Positions 1-10,440 of a stretch of 64,000 bases of DNA are shown here, piece after piece (the first letter of the stretch is position 1; every line of letters begins with the position of its first letter). The stretch covers positions 30,495,379-30,559,378 of the forward strand of contig OX235263.1 of NCBI GenBank assembly GCA_944472135.2, in the 5' to 3' direction. Both the position numbers and the translations under genes were made by a program. The notes under the pieces are model-generated. The model was not told the origin of the DNA. It searched no databases and saw nothing but the letters and a program-made list of their open reading frames with translations. This DNA is from Trichobilharzia regenti. Lineage: Eukaryota; Platyhelminthes; Trematoda; Strigeidida; Schistosomatidae.

Positions 1-165
1 CCTTGTTTTTGGGGGAAGATTTAATTGATGTAAGATTGCGATTTCATAGACATAACTTAAGCTCATACGTAAGAGAAATTTATTATCCTGGAATGAGGAC
101 AAGTTGTTCAGAAGGTAGGGGGGCATTACTTTTCAGTTTTTTCGTGTATATACTATTGCGCAGCG

Positions 166-541
166 AGTTGCACTGAGATCCCAGCTAGCATTTTTTTCGG
201 GCGCATTGCAGACTTTTTGGGGCGAAAACTTCGGGTAGATCTACTTACGTGGGACAGTGTCCCGAAGTTTGCCCCCAAAAGCCTGCAATTTGCCCCAAAA
301 AGTCTGCAATGTGCCCTAGGTCTTCGTCGGAATTTGCAATGTGCCCAACTTCTGCCCCAAAAAGTCTGCAATATGCCCTAGGTCTTCCTCGGGATCTGCA
401 ATATGCACAAATTCTGCCTTAAAATGTCTGCAATGTGCCCTAAGTCTGTCCTCTAAGAGTCGGCTATTTTCCCTAAGTCTACAATGCGCCTAAAGTCTGC
501 AACGCGCCCGAAAAAATGCTAGCTTTGATCTTGGTGCAACT
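166..541. repeat. Fold-back (inverted-terminal-repeat) element with internal 62-bp tandem repeats
   Basis: The ends are inverted copies of each other. Bases 184-216 match the reverse complement of 492-523 with one extra T and one mismatch. A weaker outer match (166-183 against 524-541, sharing AGTTGCAC) extends the arms to about 50 bp. The interior has a 62-bp period, with units starting near 291, 353 and 415, each containing CTGCAATGTGCCC-like cores. No transposase frame is visible and no target duplication is clear because the outer arms decay gradually. It is probably a non-autonomous DNA element or fold-back repeat. Confidence 0.7.
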
Positions 542-895
542 GTACGTAACTGCATTTACATAAAGTAAAACATTACGAATGCTCCTGTTTTTAGAATAAA
601 AAGCATGGTTCTTTTCATTCAGTTCAGTGATGAAGAATGGAATTTCTTCCACATCAGTGTTATTTAATTGAAGTTGTAATCTGTGTAGGCCCTCAAAGGA
701 ATCAATTCGTCACGGAGAACTCCTATGGGAACCGAAAGTACTTTTAGTTTACTAAACCTTACTGGCTTCCTGTATAAATTTGATATCTGTCAAGTGTTTA
801 TTTAAAATCTGCTGAAGTATTCAGCAAAGTAAAAGTTGTAGTGCATAATTTCTAGACTTGTTATTCAAGTGTTGGTTTGTAGGGATTTGATTGGT
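542..895. other. No gene recognised
   Basis: AT-rich DNA with stops in all frames. I see no coding, tRNA-like or terminal-repeat structure. Confidence 0.5.
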
Positions 896-1000
896 TTACA
901 GGATTTCATCATGAGCTGACATTAGTTAGAGAACCACTGGAAAACCTGGGAGTACTTGACAGCTCTTTCGTCCCAGTTTGGGACTTGTAGGGGACTTATA
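896..1000 (-). repeat. SINE fragment (SM-alpha-like 3' part)
   Basis: The reverse complement matches the 3' half of the SINE at 4590-4790: a segment with CCCAAACTGGGACGAAA, then a block on TTCCAGTGGTTCTCTAACTAATGTCAG ending in the stretch that contains AGCTCATGATGAAAT. The tRNA-like head with the B box is absent, so this is a truncated copy. Confidence 0.65.
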
Positions 1001-1039
1001 CTAGAGTTCACTAACATTATAAATATAAGAATAATAATC

Positions 1040-1467
1040 CAAGTCAATGGAGTGTTAAATAACAATATATTTTGCCAAAAAATGCAGTGACGAGTTGTAT
1101 CAACACAAAGGATTACTTGGATATAAAATATAAGTCCTCTGCGACAACTTATTTATATAACCCACGGGGACGTTAATTGATTGGGTTGCGTCTGCTATAG
1201 CTGCTGTGTTCCGGTTGTAGAAATGTCTTCGGTTGAGAGTAGTAGACTCCTACAATAAATCCGAAGTATACAACACGGTATGAGTGGAGCAAGTAAGCAG
1301 AAATGGCCAGGAAAAAGGCGAAGACTCCAACAGTATAGTCTATTTCCAATTGAACACGGAAGTTATGTGTATCTTAACAAGAGTCGTTTTAAATAAAAAT
1401 AATGTACGATGTCTCTAATTTCTACAACTAACAAAAATTGTACAATCACACTGTTACGTACTCCACA
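1040..1467 (-). repeat. Candidate 3' LTR of minus-strand Gypsy element
   Basis: Read on minus, a purine run CTAGGGGGGG (plus 1471-1480) is followed by TGTGGAGTACGTAACAG starting at 1467. This is the layout of a polypurine tract next to an LTR and lies downstream of the integrase ORF. A TATATAAATAAG stretch at about 1150 could be the LTR promoter. No second copy of this LTR occurs in the window, so the far end is a guess. Confidence 0.35.
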
Positions 1468-1939
1468 TGGCCCCCCCTAGAGGTCCGGAGAGACTACCGG
1501 AAAATGTTAAGTAAAACTGTGAAGTAAATAATAATAGTAATAACAATTTTTGGATAAAACTAAGGATACATAATAACATGCATATACGCGAGAAAGTATT
1601 TGAATCATGTAGAGTCTGAAAGCATATACAATTAGTTCAGCAATAAAAATTGAAATAGAAAGTCATGTCACTTAAATTTGCACTAACCCGGAACATAGAT
1701 TTTTAATGTATAAAGAAAAATATGTAAATACACAGTAATAAAGGAGGGGAAAGAAAACATTGAAAAATATGGATTAAAGATCAATAGTTTCTGAAATGGA
1801 CAATACCTGTTTTTATGTGAGGTACATATAAATAAATAATAGTGATAGTAACATCAAAGTTTACGACGAAATACTAACGGTCATGATAATAATGTCTAAA
1901 CGAAAAAGATAATAGTAAATTGTAATTATGTTTTTTTTA

Positions 1940-3298
1940 TTAGTCCTCAAAATGAACGTAGCGAGCCGGTTTACTGATATGCCGACCACTACGTGTTTGA
2001 TTTGGAGGGAGGATAAGACTTAGTGCCGGTGGAGGGGAATCGGATGTTTGATTATTTGATTGTGCAGCTGCCGATGTAGATTCGAAGTCGTTGTCGGTGT
2101 ATGCGGGTTTGATTCGATCAATTGAAATAGTCTCTCGTTTTCCATTTTTGTTCACTGTAAAGTGTTTTTCTGAACGTTTAATAACTTGAAAGGGTCCTTC
2201 GTATGGTGGTTGCAATCCTTTTCTGATGGCGTCGACTCGAATGAAGACGAATTTGCAAGTTTGTAGATGTTTGTTGATCTGATGTCGTCGGGGAGATTGT
2301 CGAGGTGCTGTTGGTTGAAGTTGAAGCATTTGTCTAGTTAATCGGTTGGTGAAGTCGCCAGTGTTCACGTCTGTGGAATCGGCTGAGGGGACTAGCTGTC
2401 CAGGCAAGGTTAGGTTGGTGCCATAAACAAGTTGAGCCGATGTACATCCTAAATCTTCTTTGATAGTAGATCGGATACCAAGTAAAATCAAAGGTAAGTA
2501 TTCACTCCACTTAGATGTATCATTCTGCGCCATCAGGGAGCTTTTCAGTTGTCTGTGAAATCTTTCCACTAGACCATTCGCTGCCGGATGATAGGCTGTT
2601 GTGGAGATATGTTTCACTCCCAGAAGTCTCGTCAGTTCGCGAAAGAGTGTCGATTGGAATTGAGGACCGCGGTCGGATGTAATAGTAGTTGGTACACCGT
2701 AGTTTGACACCCAACGGTCGAGAAAAACCGAGGCAACGTTTTCAGCAGATATGTCGTTTAAGGGGCATGCAATAGCCCAACGAGTAAATCTATCAATCGC
2801 TGTCAGGATATGTGTATATCCTCTTGATGTTGGCAATGGTCCGACGATATCTATATGGATATGCTGAAATCTCCTTTTTGGTAATTCAAACGTCTTCGGG
2901 GTTGTAATAGTTTGGCGGTGTACTTTGGAGCATTGGCATTGGATACATTCTCGTGCCCATCTCCGAATGTCAGAGTTCATTTTAGGCCACACGAAGCGTT
3001 CGCTGATCAGTCTGACCGTGGCGCGTACTCCAGGGTGAGAAAGCGAATGTAAATGTTCGAACAATGCTTTTCGGTAACTGAGAGGGACAAATGGACGATT
3101 AGTGCCGGTAGATACATCGCAGACTATGGTTGCATCTGATAAGGGGATAGGGACATCTTTGAGCTGTAAGGAAGAGTTTCTGCGGCAGGTTTGGAGTTCA
3201 ACGTCATCTCTTTGTAATTGAGCCATACGATCAAGACTGATGTCTACCGACGTTTGAAGCTGGTTAATGTCACTTCTTGAAAGAGAATCGGCTACCAC
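1940..3298 (-). CDS. Gypsy (CsRn1-type) integrase, C-terminal part of pol
   Basis: An intact 452-codon frame. The start of the protein is the tail of the RNase H domain (VADSLSR). Next comes an H2C2 zinc-binding domain (LSHPGVRA, then CIQCQCSK). The DDE core follows: the first Asp in HIDIVGPLP, the second in TSDRGPQF, and the Glu in ANGLVERFHRQLK. A GPY/F module (PPYEGPFQVIKRS) lies near the C-terminus. It would act in the nucleus to join element DNA to the genome. No stop interrupts it, but the upstream RNase H is in another frame and the reverse transcriptase is missing, so it is not expressed as a normal Pol. It belongs with the CsRn1/Boudicca branch of Ty3/Gypsy, inferred from resemblance to the other Gypsy copies here. 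Confidence 0.9.
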   Translation of the reverse strand: MVADSLSRSDINQLQTSVDISLDRMAQLQRDDVELQTCRRNSSLQLKDVPIPLSDATIVCDVSTGTNRPFVPLSYRKALFEHLHSLSHPGVRATVRLISERFVWPKMNSDIRRWARECIQCQCSKVHRQTITTPKTFELPKRRFQHIHIDIVGPLPTSRGYTHILTAIDRFTRWAIACPLNDISAENVASVFLDRWVSNYGVPTTITSDRGPQFQSTLFRELTRLLGVKHISTTAYHPAANGLVERFHRQLKSSLMAQNDTSKWSEYLPLILLGIRSTIKEDLGCTSAQLVYGTNLTLPGQLVPSADSTDVNTGDFTNRLTRQMLQLQPTAPRQSPRRHQINKHLQTCKFVFIRVDAIRKGLQPPYEGPFQVIKRSEKHFTVNKNGKRETISIDRIKPAYTDNDFESTSAAAQSNNQTSDSPPPALSLILPPNQTRSGRHISKPARYVHFED

Positions 3299-3520
3299 GT
3301 TCGCATCCCCTTTGATGTACTGGATGTCGGTTGAAAATTGGGAGATATAATAATAATAATATAATCCAACTGTCTGGCTTCTCCAGGGGAGTGTTTATCG
3401 AGTGAAGTAGTGAAAGCATGACACAGGGGCTTGTGGTCAGTAAAAATAGTGAAATGCCGGCCCTGTAGTAAGTAACTGAAATGCTTCACTGCAAGATATA
3501 TGGCCAACAATTCTCTCCCA
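3292..3520 (-). pseudogene. Gypsy RNase H fragment
   Basis: On minus, the sequence starts at GRELLAIYLAVKHF and carries the RNase H motif FTIFTDHKPL with its catalytic Asp intact. At QLDY an (ATT)n run at about 3346-3362 shifts the frame, and the real continuation (QFSTDIQYIKGDANVVADS) lies in the frame of the integrase ORF. It breaks off at about 3520, where sequence of the opposite orientation begins. Confidence 0.8.
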
Positions 3521-4082
3521 ACAACTGCTCACAGACTGTGAACTAGGCCCACGTAAACCATCCCAACTGCTCAGGCACATGCTCCAGTTAATCGGACATC
3601 ATAAAGTAGACGAGGTAGTGCTGAAACAGATGTGGTTGCAACGTTTACCTAGAAATGTCCAGCAAATTTTAATCATCTCAGGAAAGTCGTATGACTTAGA
3701 CCAACTAAGTGACATGGCAGATTGTATTATGGATGTTTTATCTGATAAAACCATAAGTCACATAGCATCTGATAGTGCCACACCGTGTCATTCCACACCC
3801 ACGGCAGACACACCGATACTCGCCGCCATTGCAGACTTAGCGGCAAGGATTGACAAGTTGGAAACTAATAGGTCTGATCGACGAGTCCGGAGGCTGAGTT
3901 CACAAAAAAGGTCACCATCACGACGACGATCCTTCTCACGACAGCGTTCTCACACGTCTTCTCGGGATAGTAATATATGCTGGTATCACTGGAAGTTTGG
4001 ACGTCATGCCCTGAAATGTGTAAAACCGTGCAGCTTTAGCGAAGCCAACCAGGCTCAGGGAAACGCCTCAGCCAAACAGTGA
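3521..4082 (+). pseudogene. Gypsy (CsRn1-type) Gag, N-terminally truncated
   Basis: The frame is open from the junction at about 3521; the first Met is at 3579. The capsid-like part contains ELGPRKPSQLLRHM and WLQRLPRNVQQIL. It is followed by an Arg/Ser-rich linker and the Gag motif CWYHWKFGRHALKCVKPC, a CHCC zinc finger typical of the CsRn1 clade in place of the usual CCHC. Gag would coat the element RNA. The N-terminal half is missing. The gag stop at 4080-4082 overlaps the protease frame, so pol would be reached by -1 frameshifting. Confidence 0.8.
4058..4064 (+). promoter_or_regulatory. Putative -1 frameshift slippery site GGGAAAC
   Basis: In the gag frame the heptamer reads G GGA AAC, the X XXY YYZ form. 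It lies 15 nt before the gag stop, and the -1 frame is open from here into the protease. A possible stem pairs GGCGAC (4084-4089) with GTCGCC (4113-4118), but its 19-nt spacing is long. The same heptamer is found at the same place in the 16.5-kb Gypsy lineage. Confidence 0.6.
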
Positions 4083-4474
4083 TGGCGACAGCTGTTACCA
4101 GCAAGCAAACAAGTCGCCTCTTCTATGTGAAGGACAAAACTTCAGACACTTTATTCCTGGTAGACACAGGAGCAGAAGTTAGCGTGATCCCTCCTTCACT
4201 ATCCAGGCGATCTACACGGACACCCGGAAAACTGTCTCTCCGGGCAGCTAACCACACAAGCATACAGACGTATGGAGAGCAATCCCTCATGCTGGATCTA
4301 GGTTTACGTCGGCTTTTCACATGGATTTTCATAGTAGCCGACGTCGGTCACGCCATCCTCGGAGCAGATTTCTTGAGTAATTTCAACCTGTTAGTTGACG
4401 TCAACACACGAATCTTTTTGCAACGCAAAAGTCGCCCTATCCAAAGTCACTATGCTATCGCCCTATTCAGGTAG
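4065..4474 (+). pseudogene. Gypsy aspartic protease, start of pol
   Basis: In the -1 frame after the slippery site, the protein carries the retropepsin motif LFLVDTGAEVSVIP with DTGA and a downstream flap-like ILGADFL. The frame stops at 4472-4474, before any reverse transcriptase sequence. It would process Gag-Pol by cleavage. The closest relative in the window is the protease of the tandem array at 12.1 and 17.4 kb. Confidence 0.8.
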
Positions 4475-4589
4475 GTAGTTCTAGTGAGAAGTCGTGACCA
4501 ATAGGTTGCAGCTGGTCGACTGTGAGGAAACATACTCGCCGAAGACATTGGCTAGGGGTCGCGCTATGTCGTGAATTGGCAGAACTTAT

Positions 4590-4790
4590 AATTCATGGTC
4601 CATTGGATCGGGTCCCAGTGGCTTGATGATATACGAGTACGTCTTGTAACCAGAAGGTCCTGGGTTCGAATCCAGGTAGGTGTGTACTGATGAAGAGCCC
4701 CAAACTAGGACGAAACAGCTGCCCACTGCTCCCAGAATTTCCAGTGATTCTCTAACTAATGTCAGCTCATGATGAAATTCTAGACTTGTT
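4590..4790 (+). repeat. tRNA-derived SINE (SM-alpha-like)
   Basis: A tRNA-like head has the Pol III B box GGTTCGAATCC at about 4665-4675 and a weak A box in TGGCTTGATGA. The body contains CCCCAAACTAGGACGAAACAG and a tail matched by the 896-1000 fragment. Similar GGACGAAA blocks recur near 40.1 and 46.7 kb. SM-alpha is a known schistosome SINE; the family name is inferred from this layout. Confidence 0.65.
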
Positions 4791-4859
4791 GTTGTCGTTG
4801 GCATTGCCAGGATACCACTTACTCGTTTTATGCAGCCGAAATATCCAATTCTCACTTTA

Positions 4860-5209
4860 TTGAAGAAATACTATGTTGCCTGAAAAGTAGTGCATTAGTT
4901 GATGAGTTTCATAAAGTCTACAGAATGTTTTCTGTTCACTAAATACTGTTTGCGAATTATCCGAGAAAACACATTTCCAAGCGGGATGTAACACAATGCT
5001 GATTTCTTAAACCATGATCCTTATATCAGTTCAATTCAATCACACATATATTAGTAGGATAGTCTGTAATCGACTTTAGAGACTTATCAGGGAATAGTCT
5101 CATCAACTTACAGTTTGCTGATGATATTGTACACCTAGACTATGAGAAGTAACCCCTGATGCTGGAAAATATGAAAAGAATATCAATGTTTTATTATAGG
5201 TTTCTGTAT
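4860..5209. other. No gene recognised
   Basis: AT-rich DNA with no long frame, tRNA-like box or repeat end that I can place. Confidence 0.45.
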
Positions 5210-5660
5210 TCTATCTCATGAGTAAAGCAGTATGATATGGCGAGTGATGTTGAGATTGCGCATAAAGTGTTAGGTGAGGAGGGTAAGTTAGTTTTCAATG
5301 TAGGGAATCTGAACAGGTTGAGATGGCTAGAACACGTGCTGGCATACCAAGCCGTCACCTTTCTCGAGTGACAACGTTAGCCAGCATATGTTAAGGTTCA
5401 AAACGTGTTTGGGTAGGTCAAATAAAAAACTGCAGTTTTTCATTTTCTGAACCAATACCATGGTATTGGTTGGAACAGATGCATTCACTCTGTGTAATCT
5501 CACGTATCTATACAACTCATGTTTTTCCCTGTCACTATTTATTCTCCCTCACATTTTCGCTCGTTAAACTTTCGTCTAGTTTTATGTTTTTACCTTTGTG
5601 TGTTCCATGGAACGTGATAACCTAAATGGGTGCACTTGTGTGCAAGCTTATATGTTGAAA
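5210..5660 (+). mobile_element. Decayed RTE-like LINE 3' end (CAGT-tail family)
   Basis: It matches the better copy at 35.1-35.7 kb. A reverse-transcriptase C-terminal region of the LGEEGK-LNRLRWLEHVL kind comes first, then a 3' UTR running through TTTATTCTCCCTCACATTT. It has stops and small indels throughout. Confidence 0.55.
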
Positions 5661-5944
5661 GTCAGTCTGTCAGAATGATCTATAGTCCAGTTATAATGAA
5701 ATGCTAAAACGTCGATAAAAATAAGCGAAATGTCAAAAAATGATAATCGAATTTTTTTCATTTGGTTCTTGTCTAACAGAAAAAAAGTGATGTTACAATA
5801 ATTTCTCCTCTTACCCGAGATAACTCTCACACTGTATCTCGTTATATTTCATGAGTTAGTTTATTTTATCCCGTAGCCCAAATGCGAAGTCGAGAGACAT
5901 CTGATGAAATATGTTTTGCTTATTACCAACTAAATGTAATATTT

Positions 5945-6035
5945 TTCAAGTGTGGAATGTCACAAATCGAACTGCTGCACTTCTGTGCTGAGTTCCATGT
6001 TAAAACTCAATCAGTCAGCTTTGTCACTGCAGATG
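5945..6035 (+). repeat. LINE 3' tail (CAGT-tail family)
   Basis: Only the last part of the same 3' UTR: CTGCTGCACTTCTGTGC, then AACTCAATCAGTCAG. It compares with 42820-42875 and 35625-35675. Confidence 0.5.
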
Positions 6036-6039
6036 CGTA

Positions 6040-7600
6040 GTGTCACAACTCACTGCAGTGTTAATTGGCTTAAACAATTATTAATGCCGTTTCTTAAGTA
6101 CTCTATGCATTTCCCAATTCCTTAAATTGTCTAGATAAAGTGCACCGAAGAGGAAAACATAAAACAAAAGTCAGTAACACGGACATAAGAAATAGTGCGA
6201 ATAGAAGTGAATGAGATGGGTGGTTTTTTATGCCTGTAGTACGCTTAACTAAAATACTCATATATATGAACGAGGCAAAATGTTGTGTGACTGACTTGAT
6301 ATGATTATGAGCAATAATTTGTGCTCGAAACGTCATCAGATAATATTACTGTACAACATTGTGTGATTTATCAAAATAAAATCTTATCCATAATGGAGTT
6401 ATACTCTGTCACAGTGCCCAAGTCTTATACTTATATCAAAAATACTTATTTTATGCGTTATGTGTCTCCTAATTGTTTCATTTTTGTCTTCTTCATTGCA
6501 GGTTGCCAGTCTTCTTAGACATTCTACTAGATGTCGTCATACATAGTGTCTGCAAGCAGTCTTTCAATACATCTACCTCCCAAAAAGTTGTTGGTATGAG
6601 GCCTTTCAGTTTATTCACTTCGAGCCATAGTACAATTGGTACGCTTATATTACTGATGCAATGACATGCAAGACTTGTACATGTTGCTGTGAGGTTTGCC
6701 TGTAATAACATCCCATAGTAAATACAATACCTGTGATAACAATTCGTCACTATCTTTTCATTCCGTTGATAGGTGCGTATATATTAGAAAAAGTTAACCT
6801 TGTCGTATTAGTTCTCTAAAATACTTTTACTAAGTGCCCATACTTCTGCTGAATACCAAGTGCTACTCTCGGTCCATGAAATACATTTTACTGCATCAAA
6901 CTATTATATGGAGTAGTGAGACAGAAGGCGTATGAAATTTAGATGTTAATGTGTATCTGAAGTTACTGACACAATATATATGTATATGTTTCATTTCCAA
7001 ACAAGAAAATTTTATAGGGTAATGTAGGGCTGAGCCCAGTGAGTTAATAGTGTATTCTTTACTGAACACATCTTGTATAAGTGAAATGCTTCTATTCAAT
7101 TTTCGGCGAAGCTGCAATATCACTCTGCAGGGTTTCTCCAATGCACTCTCATAGGAAACAATACTTGGTACCGAGGAGTCCAGCCAGAAGCAGCTGTGAC
7201 ATAGTCGAATTACTTTTTCATCTTAAAGCGGTAATACTGATATTAAGTGTGATTTACCTGTAAACTGAGGGACTCTAGTGTAACACGGCACCGCATCCCA
7301 CCATTGTATTCTTTTCTTGTAAAATTTCTGCAGAATTCATGGACTGAGCATTTGTTAAATATGAAGGCGTCCCAATGAGTCATGTAGACGAAAGGCTGGC
7401 GAAATGTGATACCTTACACACGTATCTTCAGATGTAGACATGTGTTACTTCACGCAAACTCTGGCCTGTATCGAGCAGAAATTCCTTTAAATCGACCCTC
7501 CGTTGTACGCTCAATTATTGTTCGTATATATGCGTTGACTTGGTGCATTTCCTAGTTTGCCTATAATTACGGAATTTACACCATACTAAGGAACACAAAT
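6040..7600. other. No gene recognised
   Basis: Only short frames on both strands, the longest of 85 codons at 6493-6750 on minus, without recognisable motifs. No splice-consistent exon chain was found. Confidence 0.4.
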
Positions 7601-7619
7601 GGATTTCCTTCAAACCAGT

Positions 7620-7810
7620 GGTGTTATTATTATTGGTAACAGCTTGATTCCACACTGTATTTTTGGTACAAGTATGGAATTTTCAGCGTGGATATCGGTA
7701 GCCCAAATTTTGCAGGCCGACCATAGATATCTGGTGTGCGCCGGTGAGGGCTCGAACCCCGGACCATCTGCATGGTCGTCGAGAGTCCTAACCATTGTGC
7801 CACCGACGTT
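7620..7810 (-). repeat. tRNA-derived SINE, copy 1
   Basis: On minus it starts CGTCGGTGGCACAATGGTTAG, which includes an A box, and has the B box GGTTCGAGCCC about 50 nt later. It then runs through a body and ends in a GCTGAAAATTCCATACTTGT-type tail and an (ATA)n run. It is a close relative of the plus-strand copy at 29136-29310. Confidence 0.75.
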
Positions 7811-7829
7811 CATTCTCTTATCTTAACTG

Positions 7830-9500
7830 ATGTCATACTGACTGACACAATTTAAGGAATAGATTGTAACATAGTGTGTTCTGTAGCTGCGAATCGTAGT
7901 TACCTAGTTTCGAACTGATATCATGCGTCTAATCCTATTAACCTATGGATATAGTTCTTCCTTCACGATACCTTGAAGTCAGGAGCACACTGTCTTTGGC
8001 AGATCTAGTTTTACTTTGTGACTAATTGGTGAGTCACCTGGTGTTGTGGTGGTAGAAAAAACTACTCCAAACCTAAGTATTTTCTAGATACGAACGTATT
8101 TACTTACTTTGGCGACAATTTAATCCTAAGGATATTAACCTTTACTTAGTAATTTGGATCCGAAAGTAAACCCCAAGTTACTAAGTTATTCAAAAGACAA
8201 TGATGAGTGAAATAGTACTCGGACACTTATTCTAACGAAACCGAATAATGATAATCATTTAGCTCACCAATATGCCGTTTACTTTCAGTCTTAATTCAAA
8301 GACAAATTTAGTTACTCACTAAATAAGTAGTCTCAGAAGACTGCTCTAATCCTATCTTCGAAATACTTTGCCCGATCGTGTTTTACTTCAATATATGTGT
8401 ATACTGGCCAGTCGATGTTGCTTAACCAGTTATACTGTTTTTCAGTCATAATGTCCCGCCTATTTCCTATCAAACAAAACATCCCTTAAACCATCAACAA
8501 GCTACCATCATTTCTAATTAAATAACCTTAACTATCCGCATGTAAACGATGCCATAAACTTTATCACCTACGTGATGTTTCAACTTTTGAATAATCAGTT
8601 TCCCCTTACATCAGCACTGTTTCAATTTTGACGGATATTCCTAACCTTTGGCTACTGAATTAGTACGTTCCGTTACATACCATCCTTACGAAATATAGGT
8701 ACTGACAATAATTACTGCTAACAAATTTATCACGAGAACAACAGTGTACTGCATATTGACGACAATATAACTGAAAGGCGGACGTATCTCCAAAACGCAA
8801 TACTCAATACAACGTGACCCTAACTCTAGCTCACAACATTCTATAAATTTATTAGTCACTATTAACAAGTAGTATGTCAATTTGAGGTAGAGGGAATATA
8901 TTTATTAGTGATTCAACACAATACACAAAACAACGATACTGGAAACCACTTTCTTCAGTAACGAATTTCGCGATGTCATTGGAATTACAGGGTGGCTGAA
9001 AAAAAGAAAACAAGGATTCAGTGGATGTATACATGAATATAGCTACTAATATAATCATTTACGAGTTAGCACAATAAAAATTAATGGAAGTTTGTATAAA
9101 TGTGCGATTACATCAGTCACTATACTTGACACAAGTGGATATTTAGGCAAAGTAACTTGTCTGAGTACTCTAGTGTTGTATTTGCGCATCACATTTTGGA
9201 CAATCTGGCCACGCATGGACTTGTCATAGGACTACATGTAGAATTAGAGTTAAGAGGTTAGAAAATAAATTTAGGTGGAATTAAAATCATATATTGAAGG
9301 TCAAAATAAAATGAAGACCACTACACCAAAATAACAGATGTATTAGTGCATCTAACCTGACTGGAATCAAGACGAAGTTTACCAAAAGTTTCGTGTGATG
9401 ACGAGAAGTTTTGGAAGTCAAAAAGGTGTTTTAAACATCCTAATCACGCTTGGACTTCCACAAACTTTAGGATACAATCCAAACACGTTTTAAAGAAAGG
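7830..9500. other. Unassigned AT-rich region
   Basis: Two short minus-strand frames (8686-8880, 8852-9058) overlap but show no family motif. On minus a pyrimidine run ending TTTTTTTCAG precedes one of them, so an exon or an old element remnant is possible. No assignment is justified. Confidence 0.35.
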
Positions 9501-9508
9501 TTAAAAAT

Positions 9509-9961
9509 GTGCAAACGTCAATTCTATGTCCTGTCTCTATAATATGTTTCGCAGTAGAGGAGATAGGGTTCCTGTTCTCGCCAATAATAGCTTCTGAAGA
9601 TTCTGTTTGCTTCTGGAATATGACGCGTTGCCCTTACTTGAAGACATCAATGGGTCCTCCCCAAGTGGATAGAGCAGCCGCTTCTAAACATTACGTCCAT
9701 AGCTTTAATGGATGTCGGACACTAATCTCACGCGATCCCAAAATAATTCTGCAAATTGACTTTGAACAAACGCAAATAATATGGCGTCAGAACAATAACA
9801 AAACGCAAAACTTTATGAAACCAAACTCAATGATAGGACAAGATGAAGTACACAGATGTCCTTACGTACCTGGTCACGGGTATAGTATTCAAATCCACCA
9901 AAGTACTAAAATGTTATCGTGTGCATTTAACTCAGTCAAAGATGTTGGCAGAAAACAGTGA
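9509..9961 (+). CDS. Hypothetical open frame of 150 codons
   Basis: I do not recognise this protein. The start is hydrophobic (ILCPVSIICFAVEEIGFLF), which could be a signal or membrane segment. Several cysteines follow (CFWNMTRCPYL, HRCPYVPGHGY). It ends at a TGA just before a second frame. A GTAAAT donor-like site and a TATTGCAG acceptor-like site lie around 9966-9990, so the two frames could be neighbouring exons, but the TGA lies before that donor. It could be a host gene, a pseudogene or part of an unknown element. Confidence 0.3.
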   Translation: MQTSILCPVSIICFAVEEIGFLFSPIIASEDSVCFWNMTRCPYLKTSMGPPQVDRAAASKHYVHSFNGCRTLISRDPKIILQIDFEQTQIIWRQNNNKTQNFMKPNSMIGQDEVHRCPYVPGHGYSIQIHQSTKMLSCAFNSVKDVGRKQ

Positions 9962-10194
9962 ACGTTGTAAATGGTCGTGAAATATATTGCAGTCTCTGTG
10001 TAGTCGTGATCACTAATCTTCGCTTGTATCTATGCACTCCATTGACTTATATTAATCACAACGCCACACACGAGTGCGGAAGCATGCACGAAATCGATAT
10101 CAACCATATTCTCCGATCCCTTGATTTGCGCCATTTGTGTGTCTACATGAAAGACGGTACACGTCGGTTGAGTAAGACATTGAAAACTGTCTGA
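9958..10194 (+). CDS. Hypothetical open frame, C-terminus repeated in inverted copy
   Basis: A 78-codon frame ending with ...KDGTRRLSKTLKTV. Its last part resembles the end of the minus-strand frame at 10441-10644 (ADCTRRLSRT), and the DNA between them forms the perfect inverted repeat. This suggests two diverged copies of one coding end placed tail to tail. The function is unknown. Confidence 0.3.
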   Translation: MNVVNGREIYCSLCVVVITNLRLYLCTPLTYINHNATHECGSMHEIDINHILRSLDLRHLCVYMKDGTRRLSKTLKTV

Positions 10195-10198
10195 GAAC

Positions 10199-10424
10199 TA
10201 GTTGCTTCTTTATTTAGGAACATGAACAGCACCTATACAGAACGTTAGCCAGCGTCTTCAAATGGTAGAATTGGATCGTTCATGGAATTTGAGTGGTTAT
10301 GACTTTATTATCCATTTAACTCATAACCACTCAAATTCCATGAACGATCCAATTCTACCATTTGAAGACGCTGGCTAACGTTCTGTATAGGTGCTGTTCA
10401 TGTTCCTAAATAAAGAAGCAACTA
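10199..10424. repeat. Perfect 104-bp inverted repeat with 18-nt loop
   Basis: Bases 10199-10302 are the exact reverse complement of 10321-10424; the loop is 10303-10320. Outside this perfect core the symmetry continues with mismatches (about 10128-10198 against 10425-10497). An AATAAA lies in the right arm at about 10409. The transcript would form a very long hairpin. Confidence 0.95.
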
Positions 10425-10440
10425 TATCACAAACAATTTC

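Noticed and set aside
153..371. 72-codon minus-strand frame with repeated CRLFGAN-like units
   Set aside because: It is the translation of the tandem repeats in the fold-back element, not a gene.
4660..4680. tRNA gene from the GGTTCGAATCC B box
   Set aside because: The acceptor and anticodon stems do not form; the box belongs to a SINE head. The same holds for 7750, 29190 and 41450.
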